Source: Crocinitomix catalasitica ATCC 23190
GTDB lineage: Bacteria > Bacteroidota > Bacteroidia > Flavobacteriales_D > Crocinitomicaceae
Assembly (NCBI RefSeq): GCF_000621625.1
Contig: NZ_JHXV01000010.1
Span: forward strand, 62,001-126,000
DNA: 64,000 nt
Direction: 5' to 3'
The notes below the pieces were generated by a model. The model searched no databases. It saw only the letters and a list, made by a program, of their open reading frames with translations, and was not told the DNA's origin. Positions 34,524-42,112 of the stretch are shown piece by piece; within the stretch, counting starts at the first letter, position 1; every line of letters starts with the position of its first letter. The position numbers were made by a program, and so were the translations under genes.

Positions 34524-34544
34524 CCGCGCGATTGAATCGCGTGG
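34524..34544. repeat. GC-rich perfect palindrome
   Basis: CGCGATT, a central G and AATCGCG form a 15-base perfect palindrome inside AT-rich sequence. The flanks extend it to 10 bp with one G-U pair. It has no T-run, so it is not a normal terminator, and lies in an otherwise empty gap. Confidence 0.5.
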
Positions 34545-34655
34545 TAATCAACCTCAAATCATGATTATTGTACTTTAATTGTCATTCAATTAGCTGTAGT
34601 TTAGAAAATGCGGATAAAATCAAAAGATATTTCATTGGGTTTAAGTTTAGGTTAA

Positions 34656-35231
34656 TTAATACCTTACATCAAAGCGTCCATCAGTAATATGCATTATACT
34701 ATCTTCGCAATTAAAATTGGTTACATCCAATTCAAATGTACCAGAAATAATATGGTTAATGGTATCGTAAAAAGTTATATTTAATTCACTTTTATATAAA
34801 GAGTCGTGATTATAAGCTGTACAATTTCTATTTTTATTATAATCTAAAAAACTATTGATCTTTGATCCATCATACGCTTCAAACGAAAACTGATACAATC
34901 CTGTTTCATAAACATTATTTAGCTTTACTAAACCTATCTGTTCTAAAATATTTTCGTCATAAATTTCCTTATGTGCCACTATATAAAACTCACCATCTTC
35001 AGGGTCATAGTGTGCGTAAAGTTTCCGTGAGCCATTTATCCCTCCACCAGAACGTGCCACCCATACTTCGCCATTTACTTTACAGCCAAAAGTATGTTTT
35101 CCCTCATGTGTTAATTCTGGTAATACTTGGATTATTTTATCATCATCTTTTGGGGTGTCTTTTTTACAAGCAACGGTGATAAGCGTTAAGCAGGTAAGTA
35201 GAAATAGAAATGATGTTTTGGGTGTTTTCAT
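34656..35231 (-). CDS. Lipoprotein, tandem duplicate copy 1 (DUF6252-like)
   Basis: A 191-residue lipoprotein with signal MKTPKTSFLFLLTCLTLITVAC (acylated Cys at 22). The mature part has TFGCKVNGEVWVARSGGGIN, the start pattern of DUF6252-type proteins, whose function is unknown. Its first 67 residues are identical to those of the adjacent copy at 35390-35968. The middle diverges and the C-terminus (ELDVTNFNCEDSIMHITDGR) again agrees, suggesting duplication followed by divergence or gene conversion. Confidence 0.8.
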   Translation of the reverse strand: MKTPKTSFLFLLTCLTLITVACKKDTPKDDDKIIQVLPELTHEGKHTFGCKVNGEVWVARSGGGINGSRKLYAHYDPEDGEFYIVAHKEIYDENILEQIGLVKLNNVYETGLYQFSFEAYDGSKINSFLDYNKNRNCTAYNHDSLYKSELNITFYDTINHIISGTFELDVTNFNCEDSIMHITDGRFDVRY

Positions 35232-35289
35232 AGCAGTTAGGTCACGAAATATACATCTTCGTTTTATTTATCAAACCACGTAATATTCT

Positions 35290-35301
35290 CGATAGCTATC
35301 G
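35290..35301. repeat. Palindrome CGATAGCTATCG, upstream of copy 1
   Basis: A 12-base perfect palindrome in the shared upstream region of the duplicated lipoprotein genes. It recurs exactly 737 bases to the right (36027-36038). Confidence 0.6.
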
Positions 35302-35389
35302 GGAGGCGCGGCAGCAATTAATCGTTTAGATGTTTGTAAGTTAACAAGAAAAAAGTTGAAAGACAAAAGACTTTTAAAGTTTAGGTTAA

Positions 35390-35968
35390 TTAATTGTATC
35401 GGACGTCAAATCTACCATCAGTAATATGCATTATACTATCTTCACAATCGAAATTGGTAATATCTAATTCAAATGTGCCAGAAATTATACGGTTAATGGT
35501 ATCGTAAAAGGTTATATTTAATTCGCTTTTATGTAAAGAGTCATGATAGTAGCCACGACAAGTTCTATTTTCATGAGCATCGAAAAAACATAAAATTGGA
35601 GTGCCATCGAATGCACTGATAGAGAATGAATACAATCCAGTTCCGTAAACATCTTTTAATTGAATTAAGTTTATAGATTCTAAAATGTTTTCGTCATAAA
35701 TTTGCTTATGCGCGACAAAATAAAATTCACCATCTTCAGCGTCATAATGTGCATATAGTTTCCGCTGCCCATTAATTCCTCCACCAGACCTTGCCACCCA
35801 TACCTCACCATTTACTTTACAGCCAAAAGTATGTTTGCCTTCATGTGTTAATTCTGGTAATACTTGGATTATTTTATCATCATCTTTTGGGGTGTCTTTT
35901 TTACAAGCAACGGTGATAAGCGTTAAGCAGGTAAGTAGAAATAGAAATGATGTTTTGGGTGTTTTCAT
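35390..35968 (-). CDS. Lipoprotein, tandem duplicate copy 2 (DUF6252-like)
   Basis: A 192-residue lipoprotein paralogous to 34656-35231, with identical signal peptide and lipobox (ITVACKKD). It differs chiefly in residues 68-140, where this copy has EDGEFYFVAHKQIYDENILE and CFFDAHENRTCRGYYHDSLH. The extra cysteines there may form a disulfide. Upstream sequence to about 36062 is the same as upstream of copy 1, so both copies may share promoter type. Confidence 0.8.
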   Translation of the reverse strand: MKTPKTSFLFLLTCLTLITVACKKDTPKDDDKIIQVLPELTHEGKHTFGCKVNGEVWVARSGGGINGQRKLYAHYDAEDGEFYFVAHKQIYDENILESINLIQLKDVYGTGLYSFSISAFDGTPILCFFDAHENRTCRGYYHDSLHKSELNITFYDTINRIISGTFELDITNFDCEDSIMHITDGRFDVRYN

Positions 35969-36026
35969 AGCAGTTAGGTCACGAAATATACATCTTCGTT
36001 TTATTTATCAAACCACGTAATATTCT

Positions 36027-36038
36027 CGATAGCTATCG
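36027..36038. repeat. Palindrome CGATAGCTATCG, upstream of copy 2
   Basis: Second copy of the palindrome at 35290-35301, at an exact 737-base offset. Confidence 0.6.
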
Positions 36039-36149
36039 GGAGGCGCGGCAGCAATTAATCGTATAGTTACTCGAAAGTTACGATAAAAAATTGACTAATA
36101 AAATAAAGTGATTTATTCCTTTTAGATTACTTAAAGGAAAAAGGATGGT

Positions 36150-37100
36150 CTAGAGACCTAAAACTAGAATACTGATATATATGACATAAGTTGATAAAAG
36201 GATAGCTCCTTTTAATCTGCCAATTTTTTTACCGATGATCATCATAGGTAGAATTGCAGCTGCAATGGCTATCATCCACCACATATCAAAATTGATAGAT
36301 TCTTCGCCAACAGCAATTGGGTGAATCATTGAAGTAATTCCAATTACGGCCATTATATTGAATATGTTCGAACCAATTAAATTACCGATTGAAATTCCAG
36401 TTTCTTTTTTTATTGCAGCAATTGCTGAAGTTATAAGTTCTGGAACAGAGGTACCGAAGGCAACAATGGTTACAGCTATTACCCTTTCTTCCATCCCTAA
36501 TTCTAATGCAATTCCAACCGCTCCAAATAATAACCACTTGGCACCAAAGAACAATCCTGTTAAACCAATGATCAATAAAAGAATTGATTTTGGAAAACTA
36601 TCTTCAGCTTCATCAGAAGGAGCTTCCTCTATAGCCTCGAGTTTAGCTTTTTTAGTCGTTTTGCGAGAGTTTCTTATTAATAAGTAGGTGAATGTTATTA
36701 AGATTGCAAATAAGACGAATCCTTCGTAGAAAACGATTATACCGTCAAGAGAGAAGAAAAAGAAGAGTAGGGTAGCCAACATCATCATGGGCCAATCTAT
36801 AATCTTACTATTTCTATCAACAACGAGTGGGAATATCAAAACTGTTATTCCAAGTACAAGGGCAATATTCGCTATGTTCGATCCTATTACATTTCCAATT
36901 GCAATTTCGGGATGTCCGGTAAGTGCCGCATTGATACTTACGATTAATTCAGGAGCAGAAGTTCCGAAAGAAATGACTGTCATTCCAATTACAAGTGTAG
37001 AAATATGGAATCGCTTTGCCATAGATACAGCACTGCGTACAAGGAATTCACCACCGACAATTAGCGTCGCTAGTCCTAAGATCAGCCAAAAATACATCAT
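36150..37100 (-). CDS. Calcium/sodium antiporter (CaCA family)
   Basis: A 316-residue inner-membrane exchanger, expected to expel Ca2+ against Na+ (YrbG-type). Two inverted repeats are visible. The first has SFGTSAPELIVSINAAL and GNVIGSNIANIALVLG. The second has AFGTSVPELITSAIAAI and GNLIGSNIFNIMAVIG. These alpha repeats hold the ion-binding Glu and Ser/Thr. A hydrophilic acidic loop (about 150-175) separates the halves. Its ATG overlaps the TatA-like stop by 4 bases. Confidence 0.94.
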   Translation of the reverse strand: MMYFWLILGLATLIVGGEFLVRSAVSMAKRFHISTLVIGMTVISFGTSAPELIVSINAALTGHPEIAIGNVIGSNIANIALVLGITVLIFPLVVDRNSKIIDWPMMMLATLLFFFFSLDGIIVFYEGFVLFAILITFTYLLIRNSRKTTKKAKLEAIEEAPSDEAEDSFPKSILLLIIGLTGLFFGAKWLLFGAVGIALELGMEERVIAVTIVAFGTSVPELITSAIAAIKKETGISIGNLIGSNIFNIMAVIGITSMIHPIAVGEESINFDMWWMIAIAAAILPMMIIGKKIGRLKGAILLSTYVIYISILVLGL

Positions 37101-37531
37101 AATTCTTCGGTGCTTTTAGTTTTCTGTTCAGTAGGTTGAGCTGTTTCATCAGCTTTAATCGATTCCTTCGCTTTGATTTCTTGAGCTTTAACTTCTTGTG
37201 CTTTGATTGAATCTGGAGCTTTGATTGTTGTTGAAGGATTGTCAGAACGAAATTCAATTGGTTCATCGATCGTTTCAATTTGTTTTTTGATATCCTTAAA
37301 AGGGTTGTCAATATCCATTTTTAAATCGAAGTCCATGTCTTTTCTAATCTCCATTGCAGAGTTTTGAATGTCTTGACGGATTTCATCAGTCGCACCTTTA
37401 ATTTCTCTCATGGTTTTACCAAGACCTTGAGCAAGGCTAGGTAGACTCTTCGAACCAAAAAGAATCAATACAACCAATAAAACGAATATCAATTCGCCAG
37501 TTCCAATGCTATTTAAAAAGAGTATCGTCAT
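37097..37531 (-). CDS. tatA: Twin-arginine translocase TatA/TatB-family protein
   Basis: About 144 residues starting from the ATG at 37531 (MTILFLNSIGTGELIFVLLV). An upstream ATG at 37552 would lie in the secDF terminator and add only seven residues. One transmembrane helix is followed by the hinge LILFGSKSLPSLAQGLGK and an amphipathic helix, then a long acidic and Lys-rich tail with KAQE/KAKE repeats. TatA forms the pore for folded proteins, and TatB-like forms bind the receptor. Other Tat genes are not in the window. The downstream antiporter gene overlaps it. Confidence 0.86.
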   Translation of the reverse strand: MTILFLNSIGTGELIFVLLVVLILFGSKSLPSLAQGLGKTMREIKGATDEIRQDIQNSAMEIRKDMDFDLKMDIDNPFKDIKKQIETIDEPIEFRSDNPSTTIKAPDSIKAQEVKAQEIKAKESIKADETAQPTEQKTKSTEEL

Positions 37532-37538
37532 AAAAATA

Positions 37539-37569
37539 AAAAAGCCCTCCAAAGTTAAGGAAGGCTTTT
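37539..37569 (-). terminator. secDF intrinsic terminator
   Basis: On the minus strand an 11-bp stem with one mismatch (AAAAGCC and GGCTTTT ends) and a short loop is followed by six T. It sits 8 bases before the tatA start. Confidence 0.78.
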
Positions 37570-37588
37570 AAATATTTAGTGTAAATAA

Positions 37589-40500
37589 TTAATTTTTATT
37601 TTCAGAAATTTCTTTCGTTAAATCTACAACAGTAGGAGTCGCGATGAACAATGATGAATATGTTCCGACAACAACACCGATCATTAATGCAAATACAAAT
37701 CCTTTAATCGCGTCACCGCCGAATAAGAAGATGATGAACAATACGATAAATGTAGAGACAGAAGTATTAACCGTACGTCCTAAAGTTGAGTTTAAGGCCA
37801 TATTGATAACTTCTTTTCTATCCTTCTTAGTATATAATCCCAAGTATTCACGAATTCTATCAAACACAACAACCGTATCATTTATTGAGTAACCAACTAC
37901 CGTTAGTATTGCCGCAATAAAGGCTTGGTCAATTTCCATTGAGAATCCGATCCATCCATAACATATAGAGAAGATTGAAAGTACAATTAAAACATCATGC
38001 GCCATTGCGATCAATGCCCCAAGACCGAACTGCCATTTCTTAAATCTAAATAAGATGTATAAGAAGATAATCAATAATGAAAATCCAATTGCATAAAACG
38101 AATTCGCCTTTAAATCTTTAGAGATAGTAGGGGCAATCATTTTAGTTTCTTCGATCGTATAAGAACCTAAAGGATCAAGACCACTTTTTAGTAAGTCTTC
38201 AACAACAGTGTTTGCTGTAGAATCAGTTTCAGTAATTTTATATTTAGTTGTAATAAGTGAAGTAAAGGCGTTATCAACCATTTTTACTTGCGGCTCATTA
38301 CCTTCGAATGCGATAGCAAGGTTTTGACGAATTGCTTCATTGTCTGCAGCTTTTCCATCGTTAAACTTTACTTTGTATTGACGACCACCGGCAAAATCAA
38401 CACCTAAATCTAATCCTTTAGTTGAAAGTGAAATAACACCGATTAGAATTACAATACCAGATATTACGTAGAAGAATCGTCTTTTTTGAACAAAAGGAAC
38501 ATTGTTTTTCGTAAACCAATTCTCTGTCATTTTTGTAGAGAATGAAATTTTCTTATCCTTTTCAACAAACGAAGTAATAATTAATCTTGTGATAATTACC
38601 GCAGCAAAGAATGAAGTAAAGATACCGATGATTAATGTAGTTGCGAATCCTTTAATTGGACCAGAACCAAATATAGCCAATACGATACCTGTTAATAATG
38701 TTGTAATGTTTGCATCTAAGATTGAAGACAATGCTTTCGCGTAACCTTCTTTAATAGCGCCTTTCATTCCTTTGCCATTTCTTAACTCTTCACGAATACG
38801 TTCAAAGATAAGTACGTTAGCATCCACCGACATACCTATGGTCAGTACAATTCCGGCTATTCCAGGAAGGGTTAGTATTGCTTTTAAGGAGGCCAGCGCA
38901 CCGAATAAGAGGAAGACGTTAATTAATAAAGCCGCATCAGCAACTAAACCTGCTTTGTTATAATAGAAAACCATATAAACAAGTACCAAGAACAATGCAA
39001 AAGCAAATGACCACATTCCTGAGCTAATATTGTCAGCACCTAAAGAGGCTCCAACCATAGATTCATCAACAATTTTTACTGGAGTAGGTAAAGCACCTGC
39101 ATTTAATAAACCAGCTAAATCTTGCGCTTCGTAAAGACTGAAATTTCCAGTAATACTAGAGCTGTAAGTCATTTTCTCTTGAACAACAGGAGCAGAGTAT
39201 ACGAAATTATCCATGGTGATGGCAACTTGTTTCTTTAAGTTGTCTTCAGTCATTGATTCCCATTTCTTAGCACCAGTATTTGTCAATTGCATACCAACAG
39301 CAAATTTTCCAATTTGTCCGTTATCTACAGTTGCACGATCAATATCTTTTCCACTTACACGTGCACCATTAACAGGAACTTTAATTGCGTGTAGGTTTAG
39401 GTAACCAGTAGGTAAACCTTCAACATCTTCAATTTCTTTAGCATCCCACATGAAAACCAAATCACTTGGTAATCCTGAACGAACAGTAGGGTGATTGATA
39501 CGCGCATTAATTGTTGCTGTATCTTTTGCCAATCCAGTTCCTACTACAGAACCTTCTCTATAACCTACAGGTTGTCCTTCTTCATTAAAATTAAAGGCCA
39601 ATTGTAAAATAGAAGTAATTGGTGTTTTTTGTAATCTTTCTTCGTCTGTTAATAATGAATCTGGTTTAGCATCATCACCACTGCCACCTAATAAATCATC
39701 CTTATCAGTGTCTAAGCTATCATTACCTGTTAAATCAGCTAATAAGCTTGAAATTCCAGAAGAATCAGTCGAAGTAGTATCTTTTTCGATAATCTCTTCA
39801 GCTACTTCATTACCATAAAGAACATTACTTAATTCAGCTTGTTTTTCAGCTAAAACACCACTAATTCCGAATTCTGCATTGTTATAAATCTCGTAGAATT
39901 CAAGATTTGCAGTTGCTTGTAACTTTCTTCTAACAGAAGCTTTGTCAGTAATACCTGGCAATTCAACAAAAACACGGTTAGCACCTGGTTGTTTTTGAAT
40001 CGTAGGTTGAGCAACACCGAAAGAGTTTACACGTTTTTCGATAATGATCTCAACACCGTCCAAAGCATTCACAGCTTGTTCCTTCAAAAAGTCATTAACT
40101 TGACTATTTGTCGCGTCAGAAGCAATTTCATCAGGATTGTGCATGTGGAAGATTTTAGCCATCGAACCACCTGGGTTAAGACGCTCAAATTCTTCTTCAA
40201 ATAAATCAATAAATGAACCTTCACCGTTATCTGTTCTAACTACAGCAGCATCAAATGGTGTTCTGAATTCTTGATTTCTTGTTTTACCGGCTAATTCAGA
40301 AACTAAATCAGGAACTGAAATTTCTAAAGTAGCACTCATACCACCTTTTAAATCTAGACCTAAATTAAGTTCTCTGTTTTTACACTCAGCATAAGTATAT
40401 CCTAAGTGGATCACTTCATGCGTTTTGCTTTTGATGTATTCACCGTGATACAATTGAACAATAGCACTACTATCTTCTGGACTGTCCAATGATAAAGTAG

Positions 40501-40675
40501 CTTTACCATATTCGATAGATGGAATGTTAAATTCAATCAATGAATCTATTTTTTCTTGAGCGTATTGTTTCGCATCTTTCTCTACACCGCTAGTTGCCCA
40601 TGTAAATGAAAGTTGATAAATACAAGCCAATGCTAACGCAATAGTTATTGACCAAAAAAATCCTTTATTTCTCAT
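37589..40675 (-). CDS. secDF: Fused protein translocase subunit SecDF
   Basis: A 1028-residue fusion of SecD and SecF, which pull preproteins out of SecYEG using proton flow. One transmembrane helix near the N-terminus is followed by the periplasmic P1 region (to about 520) containing LGLDLKGGMSATLEIS, with an acidic low-complexity insert (about 305-345, GSGDDAKPDS). SecD helices follow, with GIVLTIGMSVDANVLIFERI, and a SecF half with GVDFAGGRQYKV and VVGYSINDTVVVFDRIRE. Fusion of the two is the rule in Bacteroidota. It has its own promoter and terminator. Confidence 0.97.
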   Translation of the reverse strand: MRNKGFFWSITIALALACIYQLSFTWATSGVEKDAKQYAQEKIDSLIEFNIPSIEYGKATLSLDSPEDSSAIVQLYHGEYIKSKTHEVIHLGYTYAECKNRELNLGLDLKGGMSATLEISVPDLVSELAGKTRNQEFRTPFDAAVVRTDNGEGSFIDLFEEEFERLNPGGSMAKIFHMHNPDEIASDATNSQVNDFLKEQAVNALDGVEIIIEKRVNSFGVAQPTIQKQPGANRVFVELPGITDKASVRRKLQATANLEFYEIYNNAEFGISGVLAEKQAELSNVLYGNEVAEEIIEKDTTSTDSSGISSLLADLTGNDSLDTDKDDLLGGSGDDAKPDSLLTDEERLQKTPITSILQLAFNFNEEGQPVGYREGSVVGTGLAKDTATINARINHPTVRSGLPSDLVFMWDAKEIEDVEGLPTGYLNLHAIKVPVNGARVSGKDIDRATVDNGQIGKFAVGMQLTNTGAKKWESMTEDNLKKQVAITMDNFVYSAPVVQEKMTYSSSITGNFSLYEAQDLAGLLNAGALPTPVKIVDESMVGASLGADNISSGMWSFAFALFLVLVYMVFYYNKAGLVADAALLINVFLLFGALASLKAILTLPGIAGIVLTIGMSVDANVLIFERIREELRNGKGMKGAIKEGYAKALSSILDANITTLLTGIVLAIFGSGPIKGFATTLIIGIFTSFFAAVIITRLIITSFVEKDKKISFSTKMTENWFTKNNVPFVQKRRFFYVISGIVILIGVISLSTKGLDLGVDFAGGRQYKVKFNDGKAADNEAIRQNLAIAFEGNEPQVKMVDNAFTSLITTKYKITETDSTANTVVEDLLKSGLDPLGSYTIEETKMIAPTISKDLKANSFYAIGFSLLIIFLYILFRFKKWQFGLGALIAMAHDVLIVLSIFSICYGWIGFSMEIDQAFIAAILTVVGYSINDTVVVFDRIREYLGLYTKKDRKEVINMALNSTLGRTVNTSVSTFIVLFIIFLFGGDAIKGFVFALMIGVVVGTYSSLFIATPTVVDLTKEISENKN

Positions 40676-40715
40676 TTGAAATGTTAATTAATCTTATATA
40701 CTTTTTTAAAGGCTG

Positions 40716-40746
40716 CAAATATAGAATTTCAAATGAATATAACCAA
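40716..40746 (-). promoter_or_regulatory. secDF promoter, TTG-N20-TATATTTG
   Basis: On the minus strand TTG (40746-40744) precedes TATATTTG (40723-40716) with 20 bases between. The leader would be about 34 bases. Confidence 0.57.
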
Positions 40747-40861
40747 TACTAATTTGCAGTATTTACGCTAATTATCAACTTGAGCATAAAAAATATTAAA
40801 TTCAGTCAATGTCAGGGCCTTAACTTAAAAATAAAAAAAGTAAGTATAAATGAACAAAAGA

Positions 40862-40889
40862 AGGGTGATGTAAAAATTTACACCACCCT
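40862..40889 (-). terminator. gcvT intrinsic terminator
   Basis: A 13-bp stem with one mismatch (AGGGTG and CACCCT ends) is followed on the minus strand by TTCTTTTG. Confidence 0.68.
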
Positions 40890-40914
40890 CTAAATAATTT
40901 TAAATAAATAGTAA

Positions 40915-41997
40915 TTAAGCCTTATAAAAAGGCGCTTTTACAATCTTTGCTTCAATCTGTTTATTTCTAACTTCGATGAAAATAGGCCCGTCTATGGTCG
41001 CGTTTTCAATTGTAACATAACCTAGTCCAATGGCCTTGTTTAGTGAAGGAGACATCGTTCCTGAAGTCACACGACCGATATTTTTTCCGTCCGCATCTAC
41101 GATAGGGTAGTCATGTCTTGGAATTCCTTTTTCTACCATTTCAAAAGCAACTAATTTTTTCTTAACACCTGCTTCTTTTTGCGCTTTTAAGTTCTCAGAA
41201 TTGGTAAAGTCCTTTGTGAATTTTGTAATCCAACCTAAACCTGCTTCTAATGGAGATGTAGTATCATCAATGTCATTTCCATATAAACAGAATCCCATTT
41301 CTAAACGCAAAGTATCTCTTGCTGCTAGACCGATAGGCTTGATATTATAACTTTCACCTGCTTCAAAAACTTTATCCCATAATGTAGCAACATCTGTATT
41401 TTTAACATAAAGTTCAAATCCGCCAGAACCGGTATAACCAGTAGCTGAAACCATTACATTATCAATTCCGGCAAATTTTGCCATTTGAAATGTGTAATAT
41501 TTCATATCTGTTAAATCTATATCTGTCAGCACATTCATTGCTTCAGCAGCTTTAGGACCTTGAACAGCTAACAAAGAATAATCGTCAGATAAGTTCTGCA
41601 TTTTAACGCCTAAGTCGTTATTCTTTTCTATCCAATTCCAATCTTTCTCAATATTTGATGCATTTACGACAACAAAAAAGCTATTCTCGTTTTTTCTGTA
41701 GATAATTAAATCGTCTATAACGCCACCTGTTGCATTTGGCAAGCAAGTATATTGTGCTTGTCCATCAACCATTTTTGAAACATCATTAGAAGTGATTTTT
41801 TGTAATAATGCAATTGTATTTTCACCTTCAAGTAAAAATTCACCCATATGTGAAACATCAAATACACCAACACCTGTCCTAACAATTTCGTGTTCTGCTT
41901 TTACTCCTTCGTATTGAACTGGCATATTATAGCCAGCAAAAGGAACCATTTTTGCGCCTAGCGCTATGTGTTTTTGTGATAATGCGGTATCTTTCAT
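40915..41997 (-). CDS. gcvT: Glycine cleavage system T protein (aminomethyltransferase)
   Basis: Transfers the aminomethyl carbon from lipoyl-H protein to tetrahydrofolate. The 360-residue protein opens MKDTALSQKHIALGAKMVPF and GVGVFDVSHMGEF with the family's conserved Asp. The TGYTGSGGFELYV motif and the C-terminal TSGTMSPSLNKAIGLGYV are also typical. It is expressed singly, with -7 box at 42018-42025. Other gcv genes are not here. Confidence 0.96.
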   Translation of the reverse strand: MKDTALSQKHIALGAKMVPFAGYNMPVQYEGVKAEHEIVRTGVGVFDVSHMGEFLLEGENTIALLQKITSNDVSKMVDGQAQYTCLPNATGGVIDDLIIYRKNENSFFVVVNASNIEKDWNWIEKNNDLGVKMQNLSDDYSLLAVQGPKAAEAMNVLTDIDLTDMKYYTFQMAKFAGIDNVMVSATGYTGSGGFELYVKNTDVATLWDKVFEAGESYNIKPIGLAARDTLRLEMGFCLYGNDIDDTTSPLEAGLGWITKFTKDFTNSENLKAQKEAGVKKKLVAFEMVEKGIPRHDYPIVDADGKNIGRVTSGTMSPSLNKAIGLGYVTIENATIDGPIFIEVRNKQIEAKIVKAPFYKA

Positions 41998-42017
41998 AGT
42001 TGATATTTATTGAAGGA

Positions 42018-42025
42018 CAAATATA
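42018..42025 (-). promoter_or_regulatory. -7 box (TATATTTG) of gcvT
   Basis: An exact TAnnTTTG match about 20 bases before the ATG, lacking a clear -33 TTG. Confidence 0.4.
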
Positions 42026-42060
42026 ATTAATTCATGATTGATTTTCGGAATCTAGGCAAT

Positions 42061-42090
42061 AAAAAAGGGATGATAATTATCATCCCCTTT
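42061..42090 (-). terminator. Terminator of the M4 protease gene
   Basis: GGGATGATAA (42067-42076) and TTATCATCCC (42077-42086) pair, followed on the minus strand by six T. Confidence 0.75.
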
Positions 42091-42112
42091 GCAATACGAT
42101 ATGGTAATCGTT

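Noticed and set aside
34499-34560. tRNA or small RNA gene
   Set aside because: The GC-rich palindrome has no cloverleaf partners and no promoter or terminator was evident.
37048-37311. Minus-strand frame rich in Lys, Gln and Leu at the tatA 3' end
   Set aside because: It is a +1 reading of the acidic KAQE/KAKE tail of the TatA-like protein.
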